Positions 1 to 5,956 of a stretch of DNA of 5,956 nt are shown here, in pieces; the stretch's first letter is position 1; the number at the start of each line of letters is the position of its first letter. The stretch covers positions 1-5,956 of the forward strand of contig JAKOSR010000137.1 of assembly GCA_029777225.1 (NCBI GenBank). The letters run 5' to 3'. The stretch comes from Chloroflexota bacterium (GTDB lineage Bacteria; Chloroflexota; Anaerolineae; Anaerolineales; Anaerolineaceae). A program made the position numbers and the translations under genes. The notes below the pieces were generated by a model. It saw nothing but the letters and a program-made list of their open reading frames with translations, was not told the origin of the DNA and ran no database searches.

Positions 1-209
1 ATCAAGATGATGATGATGGGGTTCTTAAATTGGTTAAGGAAAAGCGCGAGCGGAGCGGTTTTCTTTTTGGCACCAATCTCGTTGATGCCATACACTTGCT
101 GCCGCGCGCTGGCTTCGGCCGTGCTGAGACCGGCTTTGGTGGCGTTCAGTGTTTCAAGCAGCTTATCGACCGGTTCGCTCCAATAAGGTTCTTGTTCAAC
201 CTGTGCCAT
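1..209 (-). CDS. Cation-transporting P-type ATPase, N-terminal fragment (cut by left edge)
   Basis: Reading the minus strand from an ATG at 209-207 gives 69 codons that stay open to the window edge. Residues 10-69 have the pattern of the cation-ATPase N-terminal domain: a short helix (VDKLLETLNAT), then GLSTAEASARQ, then YGINEIG, then a basic stretch (AKKK), and finally FLNQFKNPIIIIL, which is the approach to the first membrane helix. In this family the GLS..EA..R....G.NE block precedes the actuator domain of pumps moving Mg2+, Ca2+ or other cations across the plasma membrane with ATP. The catalytic DKTGT site lies outside the window, so the ion cannot be named. The FKNPIIIIL start of M1 resembles MgtA/PMCA-like members. 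The start is well supported by AGGAGG eight bases upstream. The gene is divergent from the beta-helix gene. Family membership is confident; substrate is unknown. Confidence 0.88.
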   Translation of the reverse strand, partial: MAQVEQEPYWSEPVDKLLETLNATKAGLSTAEASARQQVYGINEIGAKKKTAPLALFLNQFKNPIIIIL

Positions 210-217
210 TCTTTCAA

Positions 218-223
218 CCTCCT
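218..223 (-). promoter_or_regulatory. Ribosome binding site of the P-type ATPase gene
   Basis: The minus strand reads AGGAGG here, a full Shine-Dalgarno core, followed by eight bases (TTGAAAGA) before the ATG at 209-207. This fixes the ATPase start. Confidence 0.85.
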
Positions 224-224
224 G

Positions 225-253
225 CCGCCGGGAAGAAAATCTCCCTCCCGCGG
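225..253 (-). promoter_or_regulatory. Possible leader hairpin upstream of the P-type ATPase
   Basis: The arms at about 225-235 (CCGCCGGGAAG on the plus strand) and 244-253 (CCTCCCGCGG) are complementary with one bulged C and one mismatch or bulge. They would fold into a GC-rich hairpin in the ATPase leader RNA, ending two bases upstream of the AGGAGG site. The region also contains the perfect 10-base palindrome TCCCGCGGGA at 246-255. A role in masking the ribosome binding site, or binding a protein, is inference. The RNA leader is only about 50 bases long, so it is too short for a known Mg2+ riboswitch. Confidence 0.4.
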
Positions 254-268
254 GACTTATTCCAGCGC

Positions 269-277
269 ATTATAGCA
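269..277 (-). promoter_or_regulatory. Extended -10 promoter for the P-type ATPase gene
   Basis: The minus strand reads TGCTATAAT, that is a consensus TATAAT (274-269) with the TGn extension of extended -10 promoters. No good -35 hexamer lies 16-18 bases upstream, which extended -10 promoters tolerate. Transcription would start near 262, giving a leader of about 53 bases. Prediction only from sequence. Confidence 0.55.
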
Positions 278-375
278 CTGTGATGCCCAGCCGGCTGATG
301 GAATCTTTAACCTGCCTGGCTTGCAACATGGTTTGAAACGCGGAAGGTTCAGCACTCGTCTTCCCCCCTTATCAG

Positions 376-395
376 AAAAATATTCATATATTTTT
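376..395. repeat. AT-rich perfect inverted repeat upstream of the beta-helix gene
   Basis: AAAAATAT (376-383) and ATATTTTT (388-395) are perfect complements around the four-base spacer TCAT. It sits about 34 bases upstream of the TATAAT at 429-434, just upstream of where a -35 element would lie. It could be an operator, an UP-like AT-rich element, or chance in an AT-rich patch. No DNA-binding protein can be assigned. Confidence 0.45.
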
Positions 396-428
396 AAGCG
401 TTTCTCGTGTAATTATTCTCGTTAGGTT

Positions 429-434
429 TATAAT
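429..434 (+). promoter_or_regulatory. -10 box of the beta-helix gene promoter
   Basis: A perfect TATAAT lies 46 bases before the start codon, implying a leader of about 40 bases. The positions 16-18 bases upstream (around 405-412, TCGTGTAA) match TTGACA poorly, so the promoter may be weak or activator-dependent, or use the AT-rich repeat upstream. Prediction only. Confidence 0.5.
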
Positions 435-468
435 TAATGCTGTTTTCCACCCCCTTTACATAATCAAA

Positions 469-474
469 GAGAGG
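469..474 (+). promoter_or_regulatory. Ribosome binding site of the beta-helix gene
   Basis: GAGAGG lies six bases before the ATG at 481, a partial Shine-Dalgarno match. It supports this start, which also places the lysine-rich end of a signal peptide at residue 2. Confidence 0.65.
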
Positions 475-480
475 TTCCAG

Positions 481-3400
481 ATGAAAAAGGCTGTTGCTTG
501 CTTCCTGGTCTGCATTCTCCTTCTGTTCCCCTTGCCCCGGGCCGGTATGGCTGAATCCACCCGGTCAGACTCCTTCCCAAGCCTCCTCCCCGAGGCTGAA
601 ACCGTTTTATACGTCATGCCTGGCGGCACCAGCACAAGCTGCGCTTCCTGGGCGGAGGCCTGTGACCTTCAGACGGCCCTCAATGCGGCTGTAGCCGGGG
701 ACGAGGTATGGGTCGCGCAAGGCACCTACACGCCTTCAACCACAAATAGGAATAGCTTCTTTACCCTTCATTCCGGAGTGGCCATGTATGGCGGATTTAC
801 GGGCACCGAAACCAGCCTGGACCAACGCGATTGGGTTGCCAACCCCACCATCCTCAGTGGAGAAATAGGTGACCCGGGTTCCCAAACAGATAACAGCGTG
901 CATATTCTCAGCGCTTACAACACCAACGCCGACACCCTTTTGGACGGTTTCACCATCCGGGATGGCTACAACACGGACGATTTTGCCAGTGGCTTGTATG
1001 CCATGGACAGCCAGGCCACTTTTACACATTTACTCCTCACAAACAATCACGCTAACCAGGGCGGCGCGGTTCTTTTCATGAATGGCTCCCCCAAGCTGAC
1101 TGACTCGACGATTTCCGATAACTTCGCCACTTGGGGCGCGGGGGTGTACACCGCGAGCAGCAGCCCAACCTTCACAGATTTAACCATTATGAACAATACA
1201 GCTTCCACACAGGGTGGTGGGATCTATAACATGAACAGTAATCCCACGCTTACCCGCGTGTTATTGGAATCCAATAGCACCACTGAGTCGGGCGGAGGGG
1301 TATATTCGTATGGCAGCAATCTCGTCCTGACTGATGTGACCTTTCGCGACAACCAAACTTCGGTAAAGGACGATTCCGTTTACAACGGCGGGGGTGGCAT
1401 GTTCAATTTTGGACCCCCAAACATGGTTAAGGTATCGGTTGTGCTGACGAATGTGACCTTCACGGGGAATACCAGCGCGGATGATGGCGGGGGACTCTAT
1501 AACCTGCGCGATGTGAATACAACCATGACGAATGTGACCTTCACAGGTAATAGCGCCGTGAGAGGTGGCGGATTTGCCAATACAGTTGTGTGTAGTTCGG
1601 TCCTAAACAACGTGACCATTTCTGACAACACGGCAACCAATGGTGGCGGCGCAATCCACAATGAAAGCTCGGTAATTTGGGCGACCAATACCTTGGTCTG
1701 GGGCAATTCCACCCCGCTGGTAGCCGTTCCAGGCACGACCTTAAGCTTTAGTTACAGCCTCGTGGAAGGCGGCTGCCCCGCGCTGAGCGGGGTTAGTTGC
1801 TCCAACCTGGTTACCACCAACCCACTCTTGCAACCGCTGGCGGATAACGGCGGTTTTACCCCCACACAAGCGCTCCCCGCCGGAAGTTCCGCGATTGATA
1901 AGGGCGATCCGCGCCTCTGCCCAGCCCGTGACCAGCGCGGTTACTACCGCCCCATCAATGGCGACGCTACCCCCGGCGCGTTATGTGATATTGGCGCGTA
2001 TGAATACGGCTCGTTCTTGCTCCAGGGCCCAATCCTATACGCGAAACCTGGCGGGTTGGGATATTGCTCCTCATGGGCGGACGCGTGCGATCTGCAAACC
2101 GCTCTCGACCATGCCGAACCCGGCTACCAGATTTGGGTGAAACAAGGCACGCACCTGCCCACCTTTCCCAGCAACGTTTCAGACCCACGCACAGCCTCTT
2201 TCACGCTCAAACCGGATGTCGCTGTCTACGGTGGCTTCAGCGGCACAGAGACGGAGCTTTCCCAACGCGATTGGGTGAATCATTTGACTGTCCTGAGTGG
2301 AAATATCGGCACCACAACAACGATCACAGATAACAGCTACCACGTGGTGATTACCAGCGGCATAAGCGCCAGTACCATCCTGGACGGGTTCACCATCCTG
2401 GGGGGTAATGCCACTGGCAGCGCGGATGCGGATAAGAACGGTGGCGGGCTTTACAGCGCGGCCGGCAGTCCGACCCTCACCAATTTGGTGATTCGCGACA
2501 ACCATGCCGATTTGTATGGCGGTGGGATGTACCTTGCGAACGGGAACCCAACCCTGAGCCGGGTACTATTTCGCACCAACACTGCCTTGCAGGGTGGTGG
2601 AATGCACAACTACCAGAGCACGCCTGTGCTCTCAGAGGTCGAGTTTTCCATGAACCAGGTCGATGGCAACGTCTCTGGCGGGGGAGGAATGTACAACAAC
2701 AATAGCAGCCCGGTGCTTAATGAAGTCATTTTTAGCGAAAACGTCGGTGACTGGTGGGGCGGCGGCATGGCTAATTTTAATTCCAGTAATCCAATCCTCA
2801 GCCAGGTGCTTTTCAACGCCAACCACGCGGAAATCGATGGAGGCGGGATTGCCAACAAGACTTCCAGCAATCCGACCTTGGTCAACGTGACGTTTACAAA
2901 AAACACGGCCCTTGAAGGCGGGGGCATGTATAGCGATGACCACTGCTACCCCAGCTTGTCCAATGTCACACTCTACAAGAATACCGCGACCACCGGTGGC
3001 GGAATTCTGAATCATTATTACAGCCATTCCACCTTGGGAAACAGCATCTTGTGGGGAAATTCGCCGGACCAGATTTTGGAAGAAATTGGAAGTTCCACAA
3101 ACGCGACCTATAGCGACATCGACCAGGATGGTTACGCTGGCAGTAATGGCAATATTCGAGTCGATCCCCGCCTTGCGGCCCTGTCGGACAACGGCGGTTT
3201 TAGCCAAACCCATGCCTTAGGTCCAGGCAGCCCGGCCATTGACACGGGCAACCCAACGGCCTGCCCGGCCGTGGACCAACGCGACTACCTTCGCCCCATG
3301 GATGGGAACGCGGACGGCAGTGCCCTGTGTGACATGGGAGCGTACGAAGCCGCGTCCCGCCCAGGGTACATCCTTACCCTAACCAATGTTGGGAATGGAA

Positions 3401-3615
3401 GTGTTGTTCCGAACCCCGACCAGGATTATTACAAGCTGGGGTCAGCGCTCACCCTGACCGCCACCGCGCAACCGGGCTGGACCTTTGCCGGCTGGAGTGG
3501 GAACGCGAGCGGCACCGACAACCCACTCTCCATCACAGTCGCGGGTGACACCGCCATCACCGCCACCTTCACGCAGAACCTCTATAAAGTCTTCCTGCCG
3601 ATGACATTGAGGTAA
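481..3615 (+). CDS. Exported two-module beta-helix repeat protein with InlB-like domain and FLPMTLR tail
   Basis: The 1044-residue product starts with a signal peptide (KK, then hydrophobic residues 4-18, probable cleavage after GMA at 22-24). Two homologous modules follow, about 43-509 and 519-955. Each opens with a [LI]Y[VA].PGG...C.SWA.ACDLQTAL domain that runs through IWV..GT, YGGF.GTET, QRDW, LSG.I and DGFTI. Each continues as eight Gly-rich rungs of a right-handed parallel beta-helix, with GGG near 194, 219, 245, 271, 303, 336, 362, 388 and 654, 680, 705, 734, 760, 787, 813, 839, mostly 25-27 residues apart. Each closes with DNGGF..T.AL..GS.AID.G, CPA.DQR and LCD.GAYE. These are hallmarks of polymorphic outer membrane repeat and 'choice-of-anchor' surface proteins. 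Residues 963-1031 form an InlB-B-repeat-like domain (GNGSVVPNP, GW.F.GWSG, TATF). The end is YKVFLPMTLR. No catalytic residues are recognisable. Adhesion, surface display or carbohydrate binding are possible but unproven roles. Confidence 0.9.
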   Translation: MKKAVACFLVCILLLFPLPRAGMAESTRSDSFPSLLPEAETVLYVMPGGTSTSCASWAEACDLQTALNAAVAGDEVWVAQGTYTPSTTNRNSFFTLHSGVAMYGGFTGTETSLDQRDWVANPTILSGEIGDPGSQTDNSVHILSAYNTNADTLLDGFTIRDGYNTDDFASGLYAMDSQATFTHLLLTNNHANQGGAVLFMNGSPKLTDSTISDNFATWGAGVYTASSSPTFTDLTIMNNTASTQGGGIYNMNSNPTLTRVLLESNSTTESGGGVYSYGSNLVLTDVTFRDNQTSVKDDSVYNGGGGMFNFGPPNMVKVSVVLTNVTFTGNTSADDGGGLYNLRDVNTTMTNVTFTGNSAVRGGGFANTVVCSSVLNNVTISDNTATNGGGAIHNESSVIWATNTLVWGNSTPLVAVPGTTLSFSYSLVEGGCPALSGVSCSNLVTTNPLLQPLADNGGFTPTQALPAGSSAIDKGDPRLCPARDQRGYYRPINGDATPGALCDIGAYEYGSFLLQGPILYAKPGGLGYCSSWADACDLQTALDHAEPGYQIWVKQGTHLPTFPSNVSDPRTASFTLKPDVAVYGGFSGTETELSQRDWVNHLTVLSGNIGTTTTITDNSYHVVITSGISASTILDGFTILGGNATGSADADKNGGGLYSAAGSPTLTNLVIRDNHADLYGGGMYLANGNPTLSRVLFRTNTALQGGGMHNYQSTPVLSEVEFSMNQVDGNVSGGGGMYNNNSSPVLNEVIFSENVGDWWGGGMANFNSSNPILSQVLFNANHAEIDGGGIANKTSSNPTLVNVTFTKNTALEGGGMYSDDHCYPSLSNVTLYKNTATTGGGILNHYYSHSTLGNSILWGNSPDQILEEIGSSTNATYSDIDQDGYAGSNGNIRVDPRLAALSDNGGFSQTHALGPGSPAIDTGNPTACPAVDQRDYLRPMDGNADGSALCDMGAYEAASRPGYILTLTNVGNGSVVPNPDQDYYKLGSALTLTATAQPGWTFAGWSGNASGTDNPLSITVAGDTAITATFTQNLYKVFLPMTLR
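607..2007 (+). repeat. First copy of the internal module
   Basis: Residues 43-509 of the beta-helix protein. The copy has an opening domain with Cys54 and Cys61 around SWAEA, eight beta-helix rungs, and a closing NGGF-to-GAYE domain (447-509). Its rung spacing is irregular in the middle (32-33 residues between the fourth, fifth and sixth rungs), where loops are inserted. It also has an extra Cys pair in GGCPALSGVSC before the closing domain. Confidence 0.8.
1445..1544 (+). repeat. Near-identical consecutive beta-helix rungs
   Basis: A 19-base stretch is identical at 1445-1463 and 1526-1544 (TGACGAATGTGACCTTCAC), exactly 81 bases or 27 codons apart. Both encode TNVTFTGN. The offset equals about one helix rung, so this looks like a fairly recent duplication of one rung in frame. 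Confidence 0.7.
2035..3345 (+). repeat. Second copy of the internal module
   Basis: Residues 519-955 of the beta-helix protein, homologous to residues 43-509. It keeps the Cys pair with the same seven-residue offset (Cys529 and Cys536), ACDLQTAL, YGGFSGTETE, QRDWV, LDGFTI, eight regular GGG rungs, and the NGGF-to-GAYE end (895-955). At DNA level only short stretches remain identical (for example CAACGCGATTGGGT in both), so the duplication is not recent. Confidence 0.8.
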
Positions 3616-3636
3616 GCCACCTCCGTTGATTACCCA

Positions 3637-3671
3637 CCAACGCGAAATACTTCAAAATAGGGTCGCGTTGG
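3637..3671. repeat. Inverted repeat after the beta-helix gene
   Basis: CCAACGCGA (3637-3645) and TCGCGTTGG (3663-3671) are perfect nine-base complements separated by 17 bases. It begins 21 bases after the beta-helix stop codon. No T-run follows on either strand, so it is not a classical intrinsic terminator. It may still act as a 3'-end stabilising or factor-assisted termination structure for the plus-strand transcript. Confidence 0.5.
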
Positions 3672-3694
3672 GGGCAAACTCCTTCGTTGCGATA

Positions 3695-3727
3695 TAAAAC
3701 AGACCGCCCCCGGCGCTGGGGGCGGTC
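3695..3727 (-). terminator. Intrinsic terminator of the tldD-tldE operon
   Basis: On the minus strand a perfect ten-base GC-rich stem (GACCGCCCCC with GGGGGCGGTC, loop AGCGCC; 3727-3702) is followed by TGTTTTAT. It begins 16 bases past the tldE stop. The T-tract is modest but the stem is very strong. On the plus strand the stem is followed by ATGCTTAGG, so it would terminate only tldE transcription efficiently. Confidence 0.75.
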
Positions 3728-3743
3728 ATGCTTAGGCTATGAC

Positions 3744-5126
3744 CTAATACGAGGCGTTCGAGTGCGAAATCTCGATGCCATCCACGCATAAGAAGCGCGG
3801 GACGCGTAACGCCACCGGGTTGCGCCGGCCGTAAGTGCTGGAGGTGTTATAGACTACCTGCTGCTTTGAGAGCCAGCGCACCCCATCCCCGAAAAAGTCG
3901 GCGAAAGCCTGGGTGAGCCGCACGTTGTAAGGGATGTTCACGCTGCCATCCTTGCGCAGCAGCAGCGCCCCAAAGCGCGAGCTGCCTGTAACCAGGCCCT
4001 TGCTTGGGTTGACGATGTTCATGTAATGAATGTATGGGATGTATAAAACGTCCTCATCGCGCGGTAGCGCGGCCAGCGCCTCCAGGTCCGCGCAATCCAT
4101 GCTCCCTGGGTTGACGGTAAAACTGTATTGGTCCACGTCATGCCCGGTGGGCGTCCGTCCGAACTCATCCGCGTCGTCCTGCTCCCAGGTGAAAGCCTGG
4201 AAAACGCCCTCTTTGAACACGGGGAATTCCGCCCGGTCACGTCCGTAACGGTCCGCGGTCCGGCCATACAGCGCCGGGATGCCAGGGTCATCGCTCACGC
4301 TCACCAGCGGCGAAAAGACGCGCCTGCCGAGGTCCTCTTCCTTCAGGTAAGAGTAGCCCCTTCGCATCGCTCCACCGCTACTGCCATACCCGGCCGCGAT
4401 TTCCATCACCTCAGCCGTGGCGGCCGGACCAAAGACCACCCGGTATTTGCCCAGTGGCAGTTGCACAGGCTCATCCTCCTGATAGTGGCGCGCCAAAAAG
4501 GCCAGTTCCCTGTGCAGCGCGGCAGCGTCCAGGTCGCTCTTCTTTTGCGCGGATTGCTCAGCGTTCACTTCCCACTTCTGACTTTCGGACGAGAGCACCA
4601 CGGTGATTTTCGCGTCTGTCACGCGGAAATACTGGATGCCTTCCCCGGTGGTGCAAATTTGCGCCACGGTGGTGGTGCCATTGGAAAAAATGCCCGAAAG
4701 CTTGATATCCTCGGTTTCGAGGCCGGCCGCGGCCGTATTGAAAAAGGCCAGGCGTTCGTCGCTGGTGAGCCCAGCCAGTGCCGGGTCATAAGCGCGCTCG
4801 TCAACCACATCCTTCATGTAATAAGGAAGCGTGGGCTCAAAGCTGAGCGGCTCAGCCACGCGCGCCATCCGGCCGGCCGTCCTCAGACCCTCGCGCATGG
4901 CCTGCAGGTCCTTGGGGTCCGTAATCATGCCGTATTCAGCGCGCCGGTAGCCATCAAACGCGGTGAATTTCAGACGCACCAGGTGTTCACTGGTGTTGAG
5001 CGAGATGGCCGAATTCGCGAAGCGGGTCAGGTAGCTGTCTTCCTCGTGGTACTCAATTGCCATCACCAGGCCCTCTTCCAGGGCACAGGCACGTAAGGTC
5101 TTCAGTAAATCCAACACGGTATTCAT
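3744..5126 (-). CDS. tldE: TldE/PmbA-family subunit of the TldD-TldE peptidase
   Basis: The 460-residue product is close to the usual 450 of this family. Its N-terminal part (about 15-85: AIEYHEEDSYLTRFANSAISLNTSE...) fits the first PmbA/TldD domain. A middle region follows (about 110-215), then the C-terminal beta-rich domain from about 224 (LPLGKYRVVFGPAATAEVMEIAAGYGSSGGAMRRG). Later conserved-looking segments are FPVFKEGVFQAF (301-312), TPTGHD (325-330) and YMNIVNPSKGLVTGSSRFGALL (368-389). There is no HExxxH motif, as expected for TldE. In the known heterodimer TldD carries the zinc and TldE completes the chamber that degrades unfolded peptides in the cytoplasm. The ATG is one base after the tldD stop, with a GGGAGAG ribosome binding site overlapping the end of tldD, so the two are probably translationally coupled. 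Family assignment is strong; the natural substrate is unknown. Confidence 0.88.
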   Translation of the reverse strand: MNTVLDLLKTLRACALEEGLVMAIEYHEEDSYLTRFANSAISLNTSEHLVRLKFTAFDGYRRAEYGMITDPKDLQAMREGLRTAGRMARVAEPLSFEPTLPYYMKDVVDERAYDPALAGLTSDERLAFFNTAAAGLETEDIKLSGIFSNGTTTVAQICTTGEGIQYFRVTDAKITVVLSSESQKWEVNAEQSAQKKSDLDAAALHRELAFLARHYQEDEPVQLPLGKYRVVFGPAATAEVMEIAAGYGSSGGAMRRGYSYLKEEDLGRRVFSPLVSVSDDPGIPALYGRTADRYGRDRAEFPVFKEGVFQAFTWEQDDADEFGRTPTGHDVDQYSFTVNPGSMDCADLEALAALPRDEDVLYIPYIHYMNIVNPSKGLVTGSSRFGALLLRKDGSVNIPYNVRLTQAFADFFGDGVRWLSKQQVVYNTSSTYGRRNPVALRVPRFLCVDGIEISHSNASY

Positions 5127-5127
5127 C

Positions 5128-5956
5128 TTACTCTCCCACCGTCACGTTATCAAAACGGCAAACTGGCACGCCGTGCCCCAACTGCATGATTTGGTTGGGC
5201 GCGCCTTTGCCGCAATTATTCACATAGCGCACTTCCCAGGTGCGTTCGTCCCCCACCGCGCTCAGGGAATTGTAAAAAGCGAGTGTGCTCCCGCGATAGG
5301 TCGCGTTTTTGACCACACCCTTCACCTCGCCGTCCTCCACGCGCCAGCCGATGTCGGTGGCAAAGTGGAACTGCTCGCGGTTGGAGCCAATCGACCAACT
5401 CTTGTCCCCATCCAGGATGACGCCCTTCTCAGTGTGGCGAACGATGTCCTCCAACGAACCATCCGTGCCAGGGTCGATATTGATATTGGTCATGCGCTCA
5501 ATCGGCACACGGTAAAAGCTGGTGGCACGGTTGGCCCCGCTGCTGCCCGCGAAGATGGGCCGCCGGGCCCGCGCGTTGGCTTCCTCCACCATCTGCCGGC
5601 CAGTAATGGCCCCAACCAGGATGCCCTGGTCAATCAGCAGGTTGTTTTGGGCTTGCACGCCGTCATCGTCGTAGCCAAAGCTGCCTGGGCTGTTTGGCAC
5701 GGTGGCGTCCGCCCGGGCGGTCAGTTTTTCTGAACCGTAGCGCAGCTTGCCGAAGTCCTCAAGGCGCACGAACGAACCGCCGGCGAACGATAGTTCGTAA
5801 CCCAGGATGCGGTCCAGCTCCAGCGCGTGACCGATGGTTTCATGGGTCTGCAGATACATAATACCCGGCAGCAGAATGACCGAGCGTTGGTCGCGCGGGC
5901 AATCTTCCGCCGTCAACAGCTGGTTGAGCTCGAGCGTCACGCGGTCGGCGTTTTGC
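5128..5956 (-). CDS. tldD: TldD zinc metallopeptidase, C-terminal part (cut by right edge)
   Basis: The frame is open to the right edge; 275 residues of a protein normally about 460-480 long are visible, and the true start lies outside. A GTG at 5940-5938 is internal, since QNADR precedes it in frame. The HExxxH zinc motif is HETIGH (codons 5844-5827), followed by ALELDRILGYE. The later block NNCGKG places a Cys (codon 5214-5212) where E. coli TldD uses Cys as third zinc ligand. Other family segments are GSFGYDDDGV, the SSGANRATSFYR region, IERMTNINIDPG, NATYRG and the TVGE end. With TldE it forms the heterodimeric peptidase known in E. coli for maturing microcin B17 and degrading CcdA. The HETIGHALELDR form is closer to actinobacterial-type TldD than to the enterobacterial one, from memory. 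It is followed after one base by tldE. Confidence 0.92.
   Translation of the reverse strand, partial: QNADRVTLELNQLLTAEDCPRDQRSVILLPGIMYLQTHETIGHALELDRILGYELSFAGGSFVRLEDFGKLRYGSEKLTARADATVPNSPGSFGYDDDGVQAQNNLLIDQGILVGAITGRQMVEEANARARRPIFAGSSGANRATSFYRVPIERMTNINIDPGTDGSLEDIVRHTEKGVILDGDKSWSIGSNREQFHFATDIGWRVEDGEVKGVVKNATYRGSTLAFYNSLSAVGDERTWEVRYVNNCGKGAPNQIMQLGHGVPVCRFDNVTVGE

Larger units (their letters stand above)
278..480. other. Divergent intergenic region
   Basis: Together with the ATPase leader this forms a 271-base gap between the divergent ATPase and beta-helix genes. It holds no supportable coding sequence. Positions 290-370 are mixed composition with no recognised element. From about 371 to 440 the sequence turns AT-rich and contains an inverted repeat and a -10 box for the plus-strand gene. 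Confidence 0.7.
3616..3743. other. Convergent intergenic region
   Basis: This gap of 128 bases lies between the stop codons of the beta-helix gene and tldE. It contains no coding sequence but holds two inverted repeats, listed separately. Confidence 0.7.

Noticed and set aside
210..268. Mg2+ riboswitch or other known riboswitch upstream of the ATPase
   Set aside because: With the -10 at 269-274 the leader is only about 53 bases, too short for known Mg2+-sensing leaders, and no matching conserved core was seen.
30..275. Plus-strand open frame of 81 codons
   Set aside because: It is antisense to the P-type ATPase start, whose protein matches a known family and has a proper AGGAGG site.
481..555. 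Lipoprotein signal using Cys7 or Cys11
   Set aside because: Neither Cys is preceded by a good lipobox (AVA-C, FLV-C), both lie within the hydrophobic core, and a normal signal-peptidase site (GMA) follows at 22-24.
1180..3020. CRISPR-like or other DNA tandem repeat array
   Set aside because: The periodicity near 78 bases is the beta-helix rung period of the protein; DNA identity between units is mostly low and the frame stays open throughout.
2632..3213. Minus-strand open frame of 193 codons inside the beta-helix gene
   Set aside because: It mirrors the repetitive Gly/Asn rungs in another frame, has no ribosome site of note and no domain.
3595..3612. LPMTL as a sortase LPxTG-type anchor
   Set aside because: The Gly is replaced by Leu, and no membrane helix or basic tail follows; the protein ends one residue later.
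4128..5096. Plus-strand open frame of 322 codons opposite tldE
   Set aside because: The translation is rich in Arg, His and Gly with no recognisable domain or hydrophobic pattern. It lies wholly within the well-supported tldE gene; long antisense frames are common opposite GC-rich genes.
5173..5733. Plus-strand open frame of 186 codons opposite tldD
   Set aside because: It is antisense to TldD including its conserved Cys region, and the product resembles no protein family.

Overview
The window reads as chromosomal DNA of a bacterium, most likely of the phylum Chloroflexota (Anaerolineae-like). This is inferred from protein style, not from a marker gene. The secreted beta-helix protein has a long Cys-Ser-Trp-Ala-Asp-Ala-Cys opening module and ends in a short FLPMTLR tail. 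Similar L-P-x-[VT]-[LV]-R ends are, to my recollection, common on exported proteins of that phylum. The TldD HExxxH region (HETIGHALELDR) is of the type found in Actinobacteria and Chloroflexi rather than the enterobacterial type. No RNA gene, insertion sequence, CRISPR array or phage gene was seen.

Layout: (1) Positions 1-209, minus strand, hold the first 69 codons of a cation-transporting P-type ATPase that runs off the left edge. It has a strong AGGAGG ribosome binding site, an extended -10 promoter and a possible leader hairpin. (2) Positions 210-480 are a divergent intergenic region carrying promoters for both directions and an AT-rich inverted repeat. (3) Positions 481-3615, plus strand, encode a 1044-residue exported protein. 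It consists of a signal peptide, two tandem copies of one large module (opening domain, eight-rung Gly-rich beta-helix, NGGF/GAYE closing domain), an InlB-B-repeat-like domain and the short C-terminal tail. (4) Positions 3616-3743 are a convergent intergenic region with two inverted repeats. One has a T-rich flank only for minus-strand transcription and probably terminates the tld operon. (5) Positions 3744-5126 and 5128-5956, minus strand, are tldE (pmbA-like, complete) and tldD (C-terminal part, cut by the right edge), separated by one base.

The three transcription units look functionally independent. TldD and TldE are known to act together as a heterodimeric zinc peptidase, with the metal site in TldD, and their near-overlap here fits equal co-translation. 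The beta-helix protein faces the tld operon tail to tail and is divergent from the ATPase, so nothing in the layout ties it to either. The most notable item is the internally duplicated surface protein with its short C-terminal tail. I did not find strong evidence for a wholly new system.
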